From Closterium sp. NIES-65 (lineage: Eukaryota; Streptophyta; Zygnematophyceae; Desmidiales; Closteriaceae): a stretch of DNA of 64,000 bases. The notes under the pieces are model-generated. The model saw only the letters and a program-made list of their open reading frames with translations. It was not told the DNA's origin and did not search any database. The stretch is taken from the NCBI GenBank assembly GCA_948144175.1, contig CANXME010002412.1, forward strand, positions 182,106 to 246,105. Reading direction: 5' to 3'. Below, piece by piece: positions 43,951-53,450 of this stretch; position 1 is the first letter of the stretch, and each line of letters begins with the position of its first letter. Made by a program: the position numbers and the translations under genes.

Positions 43951-44199
43951 ACGGTGGGTTGATCATACGGTGGGTTGAACACACGGTGTGTTGAACACAT
44001 GGTAGGTTTAACACACGGTGGGTTGAACACACAGTGGGTTGAACACACAGTGTGTTGAACACACGTTGGGTTTAACACACAGTGGGTTGAACACACGGTG
44101 GGTTGAACACACGGTGGGTTGATCACACGGTGGGTTGAACACACGGTGGGTTGAAGACACGGTAGGTTTAACACACGGTGGGTTTAACTCACGGTGGGT

Positions 44200-44817
44200 T
44201 TAATACACGGTGGGTTGAACACACGGTGTGTTGAACACACGATGGGTTGAACACACGGTATATTGAACACACGGTGGGTTTAACACATTGTGGGTTTAAC
44301 ACAAGATGGGTTGAACACACGGTGTGTTGAACACACGATGGGTTGAACACACGGTATATTGAACACACGGTGGGTTTAACATACGGTGGGTTTAACAGAC
44401 GGTGGGTTTAACACACGGTGGGTTGAACACACGGTGGGTTGAACACACGGTGGGTTGAACACACGGTGGGTTGAACACACGGTGGGTTGAACACACGGTG
44501 GGTTGAACACACGGTGGGTTTAACACACGGTGGGTTTAACACACGGTGGGTTTAACACACGGTGGGTTGAACACACGGTGGGTTTAACACACGGTGGGTT
44601 GAACACACGGTGGGTTTAACACACGGTGGGTTTAACACCTGGTGGGTTTAACACACGGTGGGTTTAACACACGGTGGGTTTAACACATGTTGGGTTTAAC
44701 ACACGATGGGTTGAACACACGGTGTGTTGAACACACGATGGGTTGAACACACGGTATATTGAACACACAGTAGGTTTAACACACGGTGGGTTTAATACAC
44801 GGTGGGTTGAACTCACG
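44200..44817. repeat. Transitional, TTTAAC-rich end of the left arm
   Basis: From about 44.2 kb the array shifts from mostly TTGAAC units to a mixture rich in GGTGGGTTTAACACAC, resembling the array to the right of the retrotransposon. A three-unit motif containing the unusual GGTATATTGAACACAC unit occurs three times, beginning at 44225, 44321 and 44721 (spacings of 96 and 400 bp, 6 and 25 units). The array stops at 44817 in GAACTCACG, directly against the LTR terminus. Confidence 0.8.
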
Positions 44818-45991
44818 TGCGGAGATATCTGCAGCAACGGGAGCTAGGCTACGGGCTAGGCACGTGTGCTCGTGTGATCTCTGCGTTCTCTGTTCCTTAG
44901 TCGTTTTCCTTGTGTACACACTACTTGCTAGTTCACGGGGAAAATTGGCAAGAGTTTCACTAGGAAAAAGGTCAGAACAATTGGTACAATGAAGTTGGCA
45001 TAGCAAGACTACATCAGAGCAAGCATTCAGGTCGGCCAACTGCCAGCGCAGCTTGGTCGACCGCGTTCCAGCACGACTTGGTCGACCGCACTTCAGCAAG
45101 GCAAGGTCGACGGCGTGCCAACGTCGCAGGTTGACGGCGTGACAGCGTTGCTTTCGCAGGACAGCAGTGCACCCTTGCTTTGTAGTTGTGCGCAGATGAT
45201 TGGCGCACAGAGTCTTGTCACCTGCACAGCGCACACACCACGTCAACCTCGAGCTGACGACTGCCTCTGATCCGCCACGAGAACCTCGGGATACCACCAC
45301 CGAGGTCGGGCTCGCCAACTTCGCCTGGGCGACCGTCGCACTCCTCCGCAGCACTTCGTCACCCAGGTAACCTGGTCGACCAGGCAACCACGTCGACCTG
45401 CAGCTCCCGTACGTGCCTGTCGACCTCCCAAGTTGACGACCACCTCCACGTCGACCTCACCAGGTCGACGACACCATCGGTCGACCTCCTCTAGGTTGAC
45501 ATCCCCTGTGGTCGACCAGCTCCACGTCGACCAGCACTCCTGGTCGACCTGCTCCTCGTCGACCAGCACAGTCGTCGGCCAACCACCCTCGTCGGCCACC
45601 CGAAGCTGGCGTCACGAAGTTGACGCCCCGCTACTCGACGCCCAACTGCTCGGCGTCCTGAGTCGAGGTCGACGTCGGCCCCTCCTTCGTCGACCAGTAG
45701 GTCCAGTCGACCACTAACAGGTCGACCAGCAGTCCGTTAGCCGACTGCCAAAGACGGCTTCCCCAAGTTGACGTCACCAAGTTGACGTCCTCCACAGGTC
45801 GACACCCAAGTCGACCTCCCTGAAGTCGGCGCCACCCTGAAGTCGGCGCCCGTGCAGTGGTCCCCCGTGCAGGTCGACCTCCTCGTCGACCAGTTCACCC
45901 ACTGCTACAGGTCGGCTGCTCCCCTCACATCCGACCTCGAAGTCGGCTCCGCCCAAGCGAGGACGGGGCCAATACACAACTCCCGTTGACA
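44818..45991 (-). repeat. 3' LTR of copy B (1,174 bp)
   Basis: The direct repeat partner lies at 50988-52160. On the plus strand it begins TGCGGAGATA and ends CCCGTTGACA, so the termini are TG...CA in both readings. The right edge was set by the adjoining polypurine tract and the left edge by the abrupt switch from satellite. The part nearest the satellite (about 44818-45040) is moderate in GC; the remaining ~950 bp is GC-rich and crowded with GTCGAC hexamers, about 21 by hand count. Against its partner it shows 17 substitutions and one 1-bp indel. Confidence 0.93.
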
Positions 45992-46001
45992 CTCCCCTGC
46001 C
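45992..46001 (-). other. Polypurine tract of copy B
   Basis: The plus strand reads CTCCCCTGCC, so the minus strand carries GGCAGGGGAG immediately before the 3' LTR start TGTCAACGGG. A purine-rich tract abutting the 3' LTR is the known site of plus-strand priming in LTR retrotransposons. The same sequence adjoins the other LTR at 52161-52170. Confidence 0.75.
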
Positions 46002-49000
46002 GCGTTCACGCTTGGGCCCCCAAGTCCTACTCGGCAGTACTCCTCAGAGAATAGCTCGTCGATGTGCACCCAACACACAGCACGTCGTCCACCGCACCAT
46101 CCATGCAAGAGGGCATGGCACCTACTGCTGCACGTTGTTGTCGCCGTCACCCACGTCGGCCAAGCGCACTTGGCCGATTGTGACGGAGCACCGGTTGAAG
46201 GCCGGATAGTGCAGCGCCTTCGTCAGGAAGTCGGCCAGCTCCAGCAACTCAGGTCCACCGCCGAACTCCAGGGCGGTGTCGCGTGTGTTGGCGAGGTAGG
46301 CGAGGCAGCGATCGACCTCGCGCCAGTGCTGGTCGCTCCTCACCGTGAGGCCACTCCCCAGCTTGCTGCAGACGAAGGCGACGTCCGGCCTCGTCGTCGT
46401 CGCCGCGAACTGCAGCGAGCCGACCTTCTGCCGGTACTCCTCCTCCTGCCATTCCTGCGCCTCTTCGTCATCGAAGGTGAGCTCGGCTTAGGCACCGACT
46501 GAGACCGGCGTCTTCGGGTTGCGCCCGGTCTGCTCCTCGTTGAGGAAGCACCTACGCAGCTTGTCGGCGTAGCCCTGCTGATGCAGCCACATCTTCCCCG
46601 CCGACCTGTCGCGCACGATCTCCAGCCCGAGGCACTTATGCACCGGCGAGATCTCGCGAAGCTCGAAGGCAGCTTCCAGCAGCTCCTTCAGCTCCCTCAG
46701 CATCGCGGGACTGCTGCAGGCGGCGAGCTGGTCGTCGACGTAGACCAGCACTCAGCAGACTACTTCACCCTCGCCGACCTTGAAGTAAAGAGCCTCGTCG
46801 ACCTGGCTCTTCTTCCACCCGGCGCCGACCAGCACATCGTTGAGCGCCAAGTACCACAACAGCGGCGACTGCTTCAGCCCGTATAGGCTCTTCAGCAGCT
46901 TACACACCCGGCCGGTTCCGTCGTTGAAGTAGTCCGGCTGAGACATGTACAGCACCCGATCGAGCTTGCTCTGCAGGAAGGCGTTCTTCATGTCGAGCTG
47001 CATCAGGTTAAGGTTGAGGACGGCGACGATGCTGAGGAAGATCCTCAGCGTGACGTAGCTGCTCACCGGCGCGAACGTCTCGTCGTAGTCGGCGCCGTAC
47101 ACCTGTGTGAAGCCCTTCACGACCAGCCTCGCCTTCTCTCACTTGACGGTGTCGTCGATGTGGTACTTCGTCGTCAACACCCACCGGTTCTTCATGACGT
47201 TCACCCCCAGCGGGCGTTCGACCAGCTCCCAAGTGCCCATGTTGATGAGGCTCCGAATCTCCTCCTCCATGGCGGCCTTCACCGCCGGGCCCTTCCAGCT
47301 CGCCAGCGCCTCTTTCACCGTCATCGTCGAGATGTCCCAACGGTGCTCGGGGTCAGCTAGCATGTCGGGGTCGAGCTCCGGAAACTCCTCATCCTCCTCG
47401 GCGTCGTCGTACAGCAGGTCGTCGTCATCGTCCACGTCATACACTGTGGTGAAGGCAGCGGGGACGAAGAAGTCAGGCGGCCTCCGAAGTCGGCCTGAAC
47501 GTCGCGGTCCTTGCTGGACCTCCTCGGCGTCCCCTCTATCGTCACTGTCGTCACTGCCCTCGGCGTCCTGCTGCTCCTCAGCCGGCGTCCCAGCCGACTG
47601 CTCCACTGTGGTCGGCTTCCCAGCCGACTTCTCCCCTGTGGTCGGCTCCCCTGCCGACGTCCCGGTCGCCGACTGCTCCGTGGTCGGCTTCACGACAGCC
47701 TGCTCCCTTGTCGGCTGCTGCTCCCCGACCTGCTCCTCCCCTGTCGACTTCAATCCCTCGTCGATTCGCCGCTCGTCACGTCGGCCACCGGCGATGCACT
47801 TGGCCGGCGCCGAAGGCGGCGTCCCACTACTCCCCTCATCGCCGGAGGCCGACACCGAGGTCAGCCCACGCATTTCGGCCACGAGGGGAGGGGTCAGAGG
47901 GTGAGGGGTAGGGGTGTGGACGTCCTCGACGTCCTTAGCAGCAAGCTCACCGACCTCGGCAAGCAGCGGCAGCGTCGCCGACGAGGTGTCAGAGGGCGGC
48001 AAGCGGCCGGACACCGGCCCATGCTCCGTCTTCCACTCGGCCAGCGACAGCTCCTCGTAGAACACCACGTCCGACGTGGTGACCACCCGGTCAGTGGCGA
48101 CGTCAAGGAGCTCCCAGCCCTTGCTCGCCTCTGACACACCAAGGTGTAGGCCCCACTTGGCCTTCGGCTGCAGCTTCCCACCACGCTGCTGCTCAGGGAC
48201 AAGGAACTGCGCCATGCAGCCCCACACCCGTGCCAGCGACAAGTCGGGCTTCTTCCCGGTCAGCAGCTGGTATGGCGTCGTCCCCGGTGGCAGCGTCGAC
48301 CTCTCAAGACAGTTGCGGACCCAGACGGCCTGTCGCAGAGCGAGGTGCCACCAGTGGTGCTGCACACCCATGTGCAGCAGCATTGTCCGCATCGACTCCA
48401 CCACCGTCCTCATCTCCCGCTCCGCCATGCCGTTCTGCTGCGGGGTGTATGGGCAGGTCAGGTCGTGGACGATCCCCTTGCCATTCACGAAGTCGGTGAG
48501 CTGCTTCCCGAGGAACTCCCCTCCCCGGTCAGAGCGCAGCATCAACACCGACTTCTTCGTCTGCCGCTCAGCCACCGCCAGCCACTGTACGAACGCCTGC
48601 AACGCATCTGACTTCTTGGCGACCGGCTTCACCCACACGTAGCGGGTCTTGCGGTCCTTCAGCAGCAAGAAGTACAGGCTGCCATCCTTGGCAGCCACGC
48701 GAAACGGCCTGCACAGGTCGATGTGCACGACGGCCAGCACGTCGTCGGCGTCGGAGCCTTGGTCGGGGAAGGTGTGTCGCGCCAGTTTCCCACCGACGCA
48801 CGAGACACACGGGGAGTCGGCGTCCGTCGCCGACTTGAGGTCCAGCCCAATTGCGACCTCGCTCTTCGCCGAGCTCCGTATGGTGTCCATGCCGACGTGC
48901 GCAAGCCTCGCATGCATCCAGTCCGGCGTCGACTTCGTCTTCGAGACGATCGCCCGCAGAGCCACCACCTCCGTCGTGGGCGGCGTCGACCTCGTCGAGC

Positions 49001-50900
49001 AGGGACGCAGGTCGGTGCAGAGGACTCGTCCAGAGTACGTCGCCCGCCCGAGCACCTCCGCTGCTGCCGAGACGAGCAACATGCCGTCTCCGTCCTCCTG
49101 CAGCTTCACGCCATGCTCCTTCAGCTGGCCGGCCGACAGCAGGTTGGCTCGCACACCCGGGACGTACAACACGTCGGGGATGAGCACCTCCTTCCCGGCC
49201 TCTCCTTGCAGGGCGATGGTGCCGCAGCCCTGGACATCGTGCAGCGCCCCATTGAAGCCGCGCACATGCCTGATGACGCCGCTTGGCTGCAAATCGACGA
49301 AGGCTTCCTTCGTCCCCATCAGGTGGTGGGAGCAACCGCTGTCGAGCAGGACCACCGCCGGGTTCGCCTGCACAGCCGCGGCCACCGCATGGAAGTCCTC
49401 TCCGGCCTCCGGCGCCAGAGAGATGGTCGGCTCCACGACGCCGACCAGCGAGCACGACGCCGTCTTGTCGTCTCGCCCCTTGCCTCCTGCAACATAGTCG
49501 GCGTCCTTCGCCGAAGTCGATGTCTTGGTCGACTGCTTCTCCTTGCGCGGTTGGTTGCCTGCAAGACGAGGACGATGGCTGCCAGACCTCCCACGGCCTC
49601 CCTTAGCATCGTCGTCGTCGGAGTCGCTGCGGTTGGGACACTCGAAGGAGAGATGATCGGGATCGCCGCACAGCCAGCACTCCCGACGTCGACCTCCTCC
49701 TGCACGACCGCTGTCCTTGGTCGACTTCCTCTTGTCGACCTCCTTGGCCTGCTTCCAGCCACTGCTCCCGCCGCCACCAGACTGTCCGCGCTGTCCTGGT
49801 CGGCCTCCTTGCTTCGCCGGGGCGACGAAGTTGGCCTGCGCCAAGAGCTCCTGCGACCGCTCTGCCTCCTGCATCGCCTCGTCCTGCAGGATATACGAGG
49901 TCAGGTTGTCCTCGTTGAGCGTCGCCCTTGTGCTCGGCGCCATAGACAGCCGCTTCAGCAGGTTGTAGCTGCTAGAGAGTCCCTGCATGACATGGGTGAT
50001 GTACGATGCCGTGGAGTACTGCGCACCGGCCATCCTGATGGTGGCGAGAATTCGCCTGGCTCGGTTGCAGTAGTCGGTCGCACTTTCCTCGTCACCCATA
50101 CGCAGGTGTGTCAGTTGTCCCTCCAGCTGGGCGATGAACAGGTCGTCGGTAACCTGGTACGTCAACTCGATGAAATGCCATGCCCGGTGGCCGGCGTCGA
50201 GGTACTCCCGGCACCACTTCAAGGCGACCTGCACGCCCGGCGAGCAGCACCGCGAGATGACCGTAAAGGTCAATAGCTGCAAGGCGCGAAACTCCGCACG
50301 CAGGTCGGAGTGGTGCTCCGCCTACGTCGCCTCGGTCCCTCGCGCGAAGCCGATCAGCCCGGCCATCTCCAGCTGGGGCTCGATGGCTTCCTTCCACGTG
50401 AGAATGTCGGGTCGACCGACCAGCGGAGGGGTGACCGAGATCCTGTCCGGCGTAAACTTGAAGTAGCCGTAGCTCGGTGCAATCCCACCTGCCGTCACCT
50501 GGGACGCCGACATAGGCGACAGCCCACTTCGACGCCCACCAGCGTCGCCATGTGAGGAGCCTGCAGCCGCCGACGACTGCATCCCTTGCGCCTGAACGCC
50601 GCCGACTTCACCGGCGTGTATCACACCTCTCTGCCTCGACGTGCCTCCCGCACTGCTGCCGACCTGACCTCCTCCGGCGTTGACACCCACGTCGACGCCG
50701 CCGTCGTTGCTCACCGGTCGAGGAGAGGCTGGTCGAGAAGGGGGGTGCTCCGCCGCCCACACGGAGCGGAGTCCGGCTTCGACGACTGCCCAGGGTATTG
50801 CCCCATACTCCTGGGCCTCATGGCGTCTCCTCGCATCCACTAGCCGTCCCTCCAGGGTATCCATCACCTCGGCATCGCCTACGCGCACGCTAGTGACTGC
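46002..50900 (-). pseudogene. Copia gag-pol region of copy B, broken
   Basis: Parts in order on the minus strand, with approximate positions. Gag occupies about 50890-49600 and ends with a CCHC zinc knuckle (CWLCGDPDHLSFEC, about 49680-49638) that in this family binds RNA. The aspartic protease has a DSG active-site motif near 49343. The GAG-pre-integrase zinc-binding H-H-C-C region spans about 48915-48790. The integrase core has D, D and E near 48719, 48530 and 48422, the last two separated by the canonical 35 residues. A proline- and acid-rich linker with imprecise PTT/SAG repeats lies at about 47950-47350. Reverse transcriptase covers about 47280-46490, including a YVDD box near 46740, and is followed by the RNase H and pol C-terminal region to about 46050. 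Gag, protease, integrase and the start of reverse transcriptase share one frame, as is usual for Copia. About four or five breaks are present overall, so no functional polyprotein is expected. Confidence 0.92.
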
Positions 50901-50970
50901 ACGGCTGCCGGTCTACGAACACGATCAGTATGAGCTAAGTCGGCTAGACTGAGCTACGTCGCGGTGTCCT
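50901..50970 (-). other. Leader between primer-binding site and gag of copy B
   Basis: About 70-80 bases separate the primer-binding site from the first gag-like codons (near 50888). No further motif is recognisable. A short leader is typical of Copia elements, whose full-length RNA starts in the 5' LTR. Confidence 0.5.
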
Positions 50971-50987
50971 CCACGCTCACCGCACCA
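50971..50987 (-). other. Primer-binding site of copy B
   Basis: Immediately inside the 5' LTR the minus strand reads TGGTGCGGTGAGCGTGG. The plus strand, CCACGCTCACCGCACCA, looks like a tRNA 3' end with a terminal CCA. LTR retrotransposons start minus-strand DNA synthesis from a host tRNA paired here. It does not match the initiator-methionine type (TGGTATCAGAGC) common in plant Copia elements. I did not identify the tRNA. Confidence 0.75.
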
Positions 50988-52160
50988 TGCGGAGATAACT
51001 GCAGCAACGGGAGCTAGGCTACGGGCTAGGCACGTGTGCTCGTGTGATCTCTGCGTTCTCTGTTCCTTAGTCGTTTTCCTTGTGTACACACTACTTGCTA
51101 GTTCACGGGGAAAATTGGCAAGAGTTTCACTAGGAAAAAGGTCAGAACAATTGGTACAATTAAGTTGGCATAGCAAGACTACATCAGAGTAAGCATTCAG
51201 GTCGGCCAACTGCAAGCGCAGCTTGGTCGACCGCGTTCCAGCACGACTTGGTCAACCGCACTCCAGCAAGGCAAGGTCGACGGCGTGCCAACGTCGCAGG
51301 TTGACGGCGTGACAGCGTTGCTTTCGCAGGACAGCAGTGCACCCTTGCTTCGCAGTTGTGCGCAGATGATTGGCGCACAGAGTCTTGTCACCTGCACAGC
51401 GCACACACCACGTCAACCTCGAGCTGACGACTGCCTCTGATCCGCCACGACAACCTCTGGATACCACCACCGAGGTCGGGCTCGCCAACTTTGCCTGGGC
51501 GACCGTCGCACTCCTCCGCAGCACTTCGTCACCCAGGTAACCTGGTCGACCAGGCAACCACGTCGACCAGCAGCTCCCGTACGTGCCTGTCGACCTCCCA
51601 AGTCGACGACCACCTCCACGTCGACCTCACCAGGTCGACGACACCATCGGTCGACCTCCTCTAGGTCGACATCCCCTGTGGTCGACCAGCTCCACGTCGA
51701 CCAGCACTCCTGGTCGACCTGCTCCTCGTCGACCAGCACAGTCGTCGGCCGACCACCCACGTCGGCCACCCGAAGCTGGCGTCACGAAGTTGACGCCCCG
51801 CTACTCGACGCCCAACTGCTCGGCGTCCTGAGTCGAGGTCGACGTCGGCCCCTCCTTCGTCGACCAGTAGGTCCAGTCGACCACTAACAGGTCGACCAGC
51901 AGTCCGTTAGCCGACTGCCAAAGACGGCTTCCCCAAGTTGACGTCACCAAGTTGCGTCCTCCGCAGGTCGACACCCAAGTCGACCTCCCTGAAGTCGGCG
52001 CCACCCTGAAGTCGGCGCCCGTGCAGTGGTCCCCCGTGCAGGTCGACCTCCTCGTCGACCAGTTCACCCACTGCTACAGGTCGGCTGCTCCCCTCACATC
52101 CGACCTCGAAGTCGGCTCCGCCCAAGCGAGGACGGGGCCAATACACAACTCCCGTTGACA
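50988..52160 (-). repeat. LTR shared by copy B (5' LTR) and a second copy (3' LTR), 1,173 bp
   Basis: The sequence is collinear with 44818-45991. Its left side touches the primer-binding site of copy B, so it acts as that element's 5' LTR. Its right side touches a polypurine tract and pol C-terminal coding sequence, the normal neighbours of a 3' LTR. The same LTR therefore belongs structurally to two tandem elements. Similarity to the left LTR continues for about 245 bp beyond the LTR into the pol end (left 45992-46236, right 52161-52405) at the same ~1.5% divergence. Confidence 0.92.
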
Positions 52161-52731
52161 CTCCCCTGCCGCGTTCACGCTTGGGCCCCCAAGTCCTACT
52201 CGGCAGTACTCCTCAGAGAATAGCTCGTCGATGTGCACCCAACACACAGCACGTCGTCCACCGCACCAGCCATGCAAGAGGGCATGGCACCTACTGCTGC
52301 ACGTTGTTGTCGCCGTCACCCACGTCGGCCAAGCGCACTCGGCCGATTGCGACGGAGCACCGGTTGAAGGCCAGATAGTGCAGCGCCTTCGTCAGGAAGT
52401 CGGCCGGCTGCTCAGCGGTCGGGATGTACTACAGCGAGAACTTCCCGCGCCTCACCATGTGCTGCAACCAGGCCTGTCGCCGTTCCATGTGCTTGAGGTT
52501 GCCCGTCAACCCCATGCCCTCGGCGACCGTGATGGCCGACTTGTTGTCCACGCACAGGACAGTCGGCTTCTCGGCGTCCAGTTGCCGGAACTCGGCGAGG
52601 AGGAAGCGAAGGCGACGTCCCTCCTTGCCAGCTTCAATGGCCGCAACGTACTCCGACTCGGTCAACGACAACGTCGCGCACTTGATGCGCTGGCTCGACC
52701 AGGAGACTGCAGCCCCTCCGTAGACGAACAC
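52161..52731 (-). mobile_element. 3' remnant of a second Copia copy (A)
   Basis: This is the 3' part of another element of the same family. In minus-strand order it carries an RNase H segment (from about 52731), the pol C-terminus and a polypurine tract (52170-52161) before the shared LTR. Typical Copia RNase H strings are visible: GGAAVSWSS, LSLTESEYVAA and VDNKSAI, then ADFLTKAL at the pol end. Nothing of the rest of this copy is present in the window: satellite begins at about 52732. At the join the element and the satellite share GAACAC (52726-52731). Same family and similar age to copy B; incomplete and treated as a fossil. Confidence 0.88.
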
Positions 52732-52804
52732 ATGGTGGGTTTAACACACGGTGGGTTGAACACACGGTGTGTTGAACACACGATGGGTTGAACACACTGT
52801 GGGT

Positions 52805-53450
52805 TGAACACACGGTGGGTTTAACACACGGTGGGTTTAATACACGGTGGGTTGAACACACGATGGGTTTAACACACGGTGGGTTTAACACACGGGGGGT
52901 TTAATACACGGTGAGATTAACACACGGTGGGTTTAACACACGGTGGGTTTAACTCACGGTGGGTTTAACACATGGTGGGTTGAACACACGGTGGGTTTAA
53001 CACACGGTGGGTTTAATACACGGTGGGTTGAACACACGGGGGGTTTAACACACGGTGGGTTTAACACACGGTGTGTTTAACTAACGGTGGGTTTAACACA
53101 CGGTGGGTTGAACACACGGTGGGTTTAACACACGGTGGGTTTAACACACGGTGGGTTTAATACACGGTGGGTTGAACACACGATGGGTTTAACACACGGT
53201 GGGTTTAACACACGGTGGGTTTAATACACGGTGAGATTAACACACGGTGGGTTTAACACACGGTGGGTTTAACTCACGGTGGGTTTAACACATGGTGGGT
53301 TGAACACACGGTGGGTTTAACACACGGTGGGTTTAATACACGGTGGGTTGAACACACGGGGGGTTTAACACACGGTGGGTTTAACTCACGGTGTGTTTAA
53401 CTAACGGTGGGTTTAACACACGGTGGGTTGAACACACGGTGGGTTGAACG
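52805..53450. repeat. 20-unit (320-bp) higher-order repeat
   Basis: The rare unit with GTGAGATTAA occurs at 52911 and 53231, and GTGTGTTTAACTAACGG at 53071 and 53391. Both pairs are exactly 320 bp apart, or 20 units. The intervening order of TTTAATACAC and CGATGGG variants also matches, with only a few substitutions. Confidence 0.85.

Larger units (their letters stand above)
936..44817. repeat. 16-bp satellite array, left arm (about 2,740 units)
   Basis: The consensus unit is GGTGGGTTGAACACAC (G6 T3 A4 C3), always in the same orientation. Frequent diagnostic variants are GGTGGGTTTAACACAC, GGTAGGTTTAACACAC, GGTGTGTTGAACACAC, GGTGGATTGAACACAC, GGTGGGTTGATCATAC, GGTGGGTTGAAGACAC, GGTGCGTTGAACACAC, GGAGGGTTGAACACAC, GGTGGGTTCAACACAC and GCTGGGTTTAACACAC. 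Their order is repeated over hundreds to thousands of bases, giving the higher-order blocks listed separately. Unit length is kept very strictly; off-length units are rare and serve as landmarks. No gene, RNA gene or other mobile element is visible in these 44 kb. On the minus strand three units read as a stop-free 16-residue cycle (CSTHRVFNPPCVQPTV), interrupted only where a TTTAAC unit puts TAA in frame, which explains the many overlapping open frames. Confidence 0.97.
44818..52160 (-). mobile_element. Ty1/copia-type LTR retrotransposon, fossil copy B (7.3 kb)
   Basis: The parts in minus-strand order are: 5' LTR (52160-50988), primer-binding site (50987-50971), gag, protease, integrase, reverse transcriptase and RNase H region (about 50900-46050), polypurine tract (46001-45992) and 3' LTR (45991-44818). 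Integrase lies before reverse transcriptase, the diagnostic Copia order. The copy is broken, with about four or five breaks in the coding region, so it is treated as a fossil. LTR divergence by hand count is about 1.5%, which suggests a recent insertion, perhaps of the order of a million years under plant-like rates; the real host rate is unknown. It lies inside the 16-bp satellite. A target-site duplication cannot be tested because its right LTR is continuous with a second copy. Confidence 0.93.

Noticed and set aside
936-44817. Dozens of overlapping 60-263-codon open frames in the satellite, mostly minus strand
   Set aside because: They start at GTG or ATG variants of the repeat and end at TTTAAC units. 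Length depends only on spacing of that variant, all frames give the same peptide, and no promoter or non-repeat coding sequence accompanies them.
44813-44817. TCACG as a target-site duplication
   Set aside because: The matching right flank is not available because the right LTR is continuous with a second copy, and similar strings occur throughout the satellite.
44786-46060. Open frames on both strands inside the LTRs
   Set aside because: They coincide with the GTCGAC-rich low-complexity part of the LTR, occur in both LTR copies, and show no recognisable protein domain.
48723-50276. 517-codon open frame on the plus strand, with other plus-strand frames at 46-51 kb
   Set aside because: They lie antisense to the Copia gag-pol region. 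GC-rich coding DNA commonly leaves the opposite strand open, and no known domain was recognised.
44818-52731. Host gene captured within or beside the element
   Set aside because: All recognisable coding sequence belongs to Copia gag, protease, integrase, reverse transcriptase and RNase H. The linker between integrase and reverse transcriptase is low-complexity and typical of the family.
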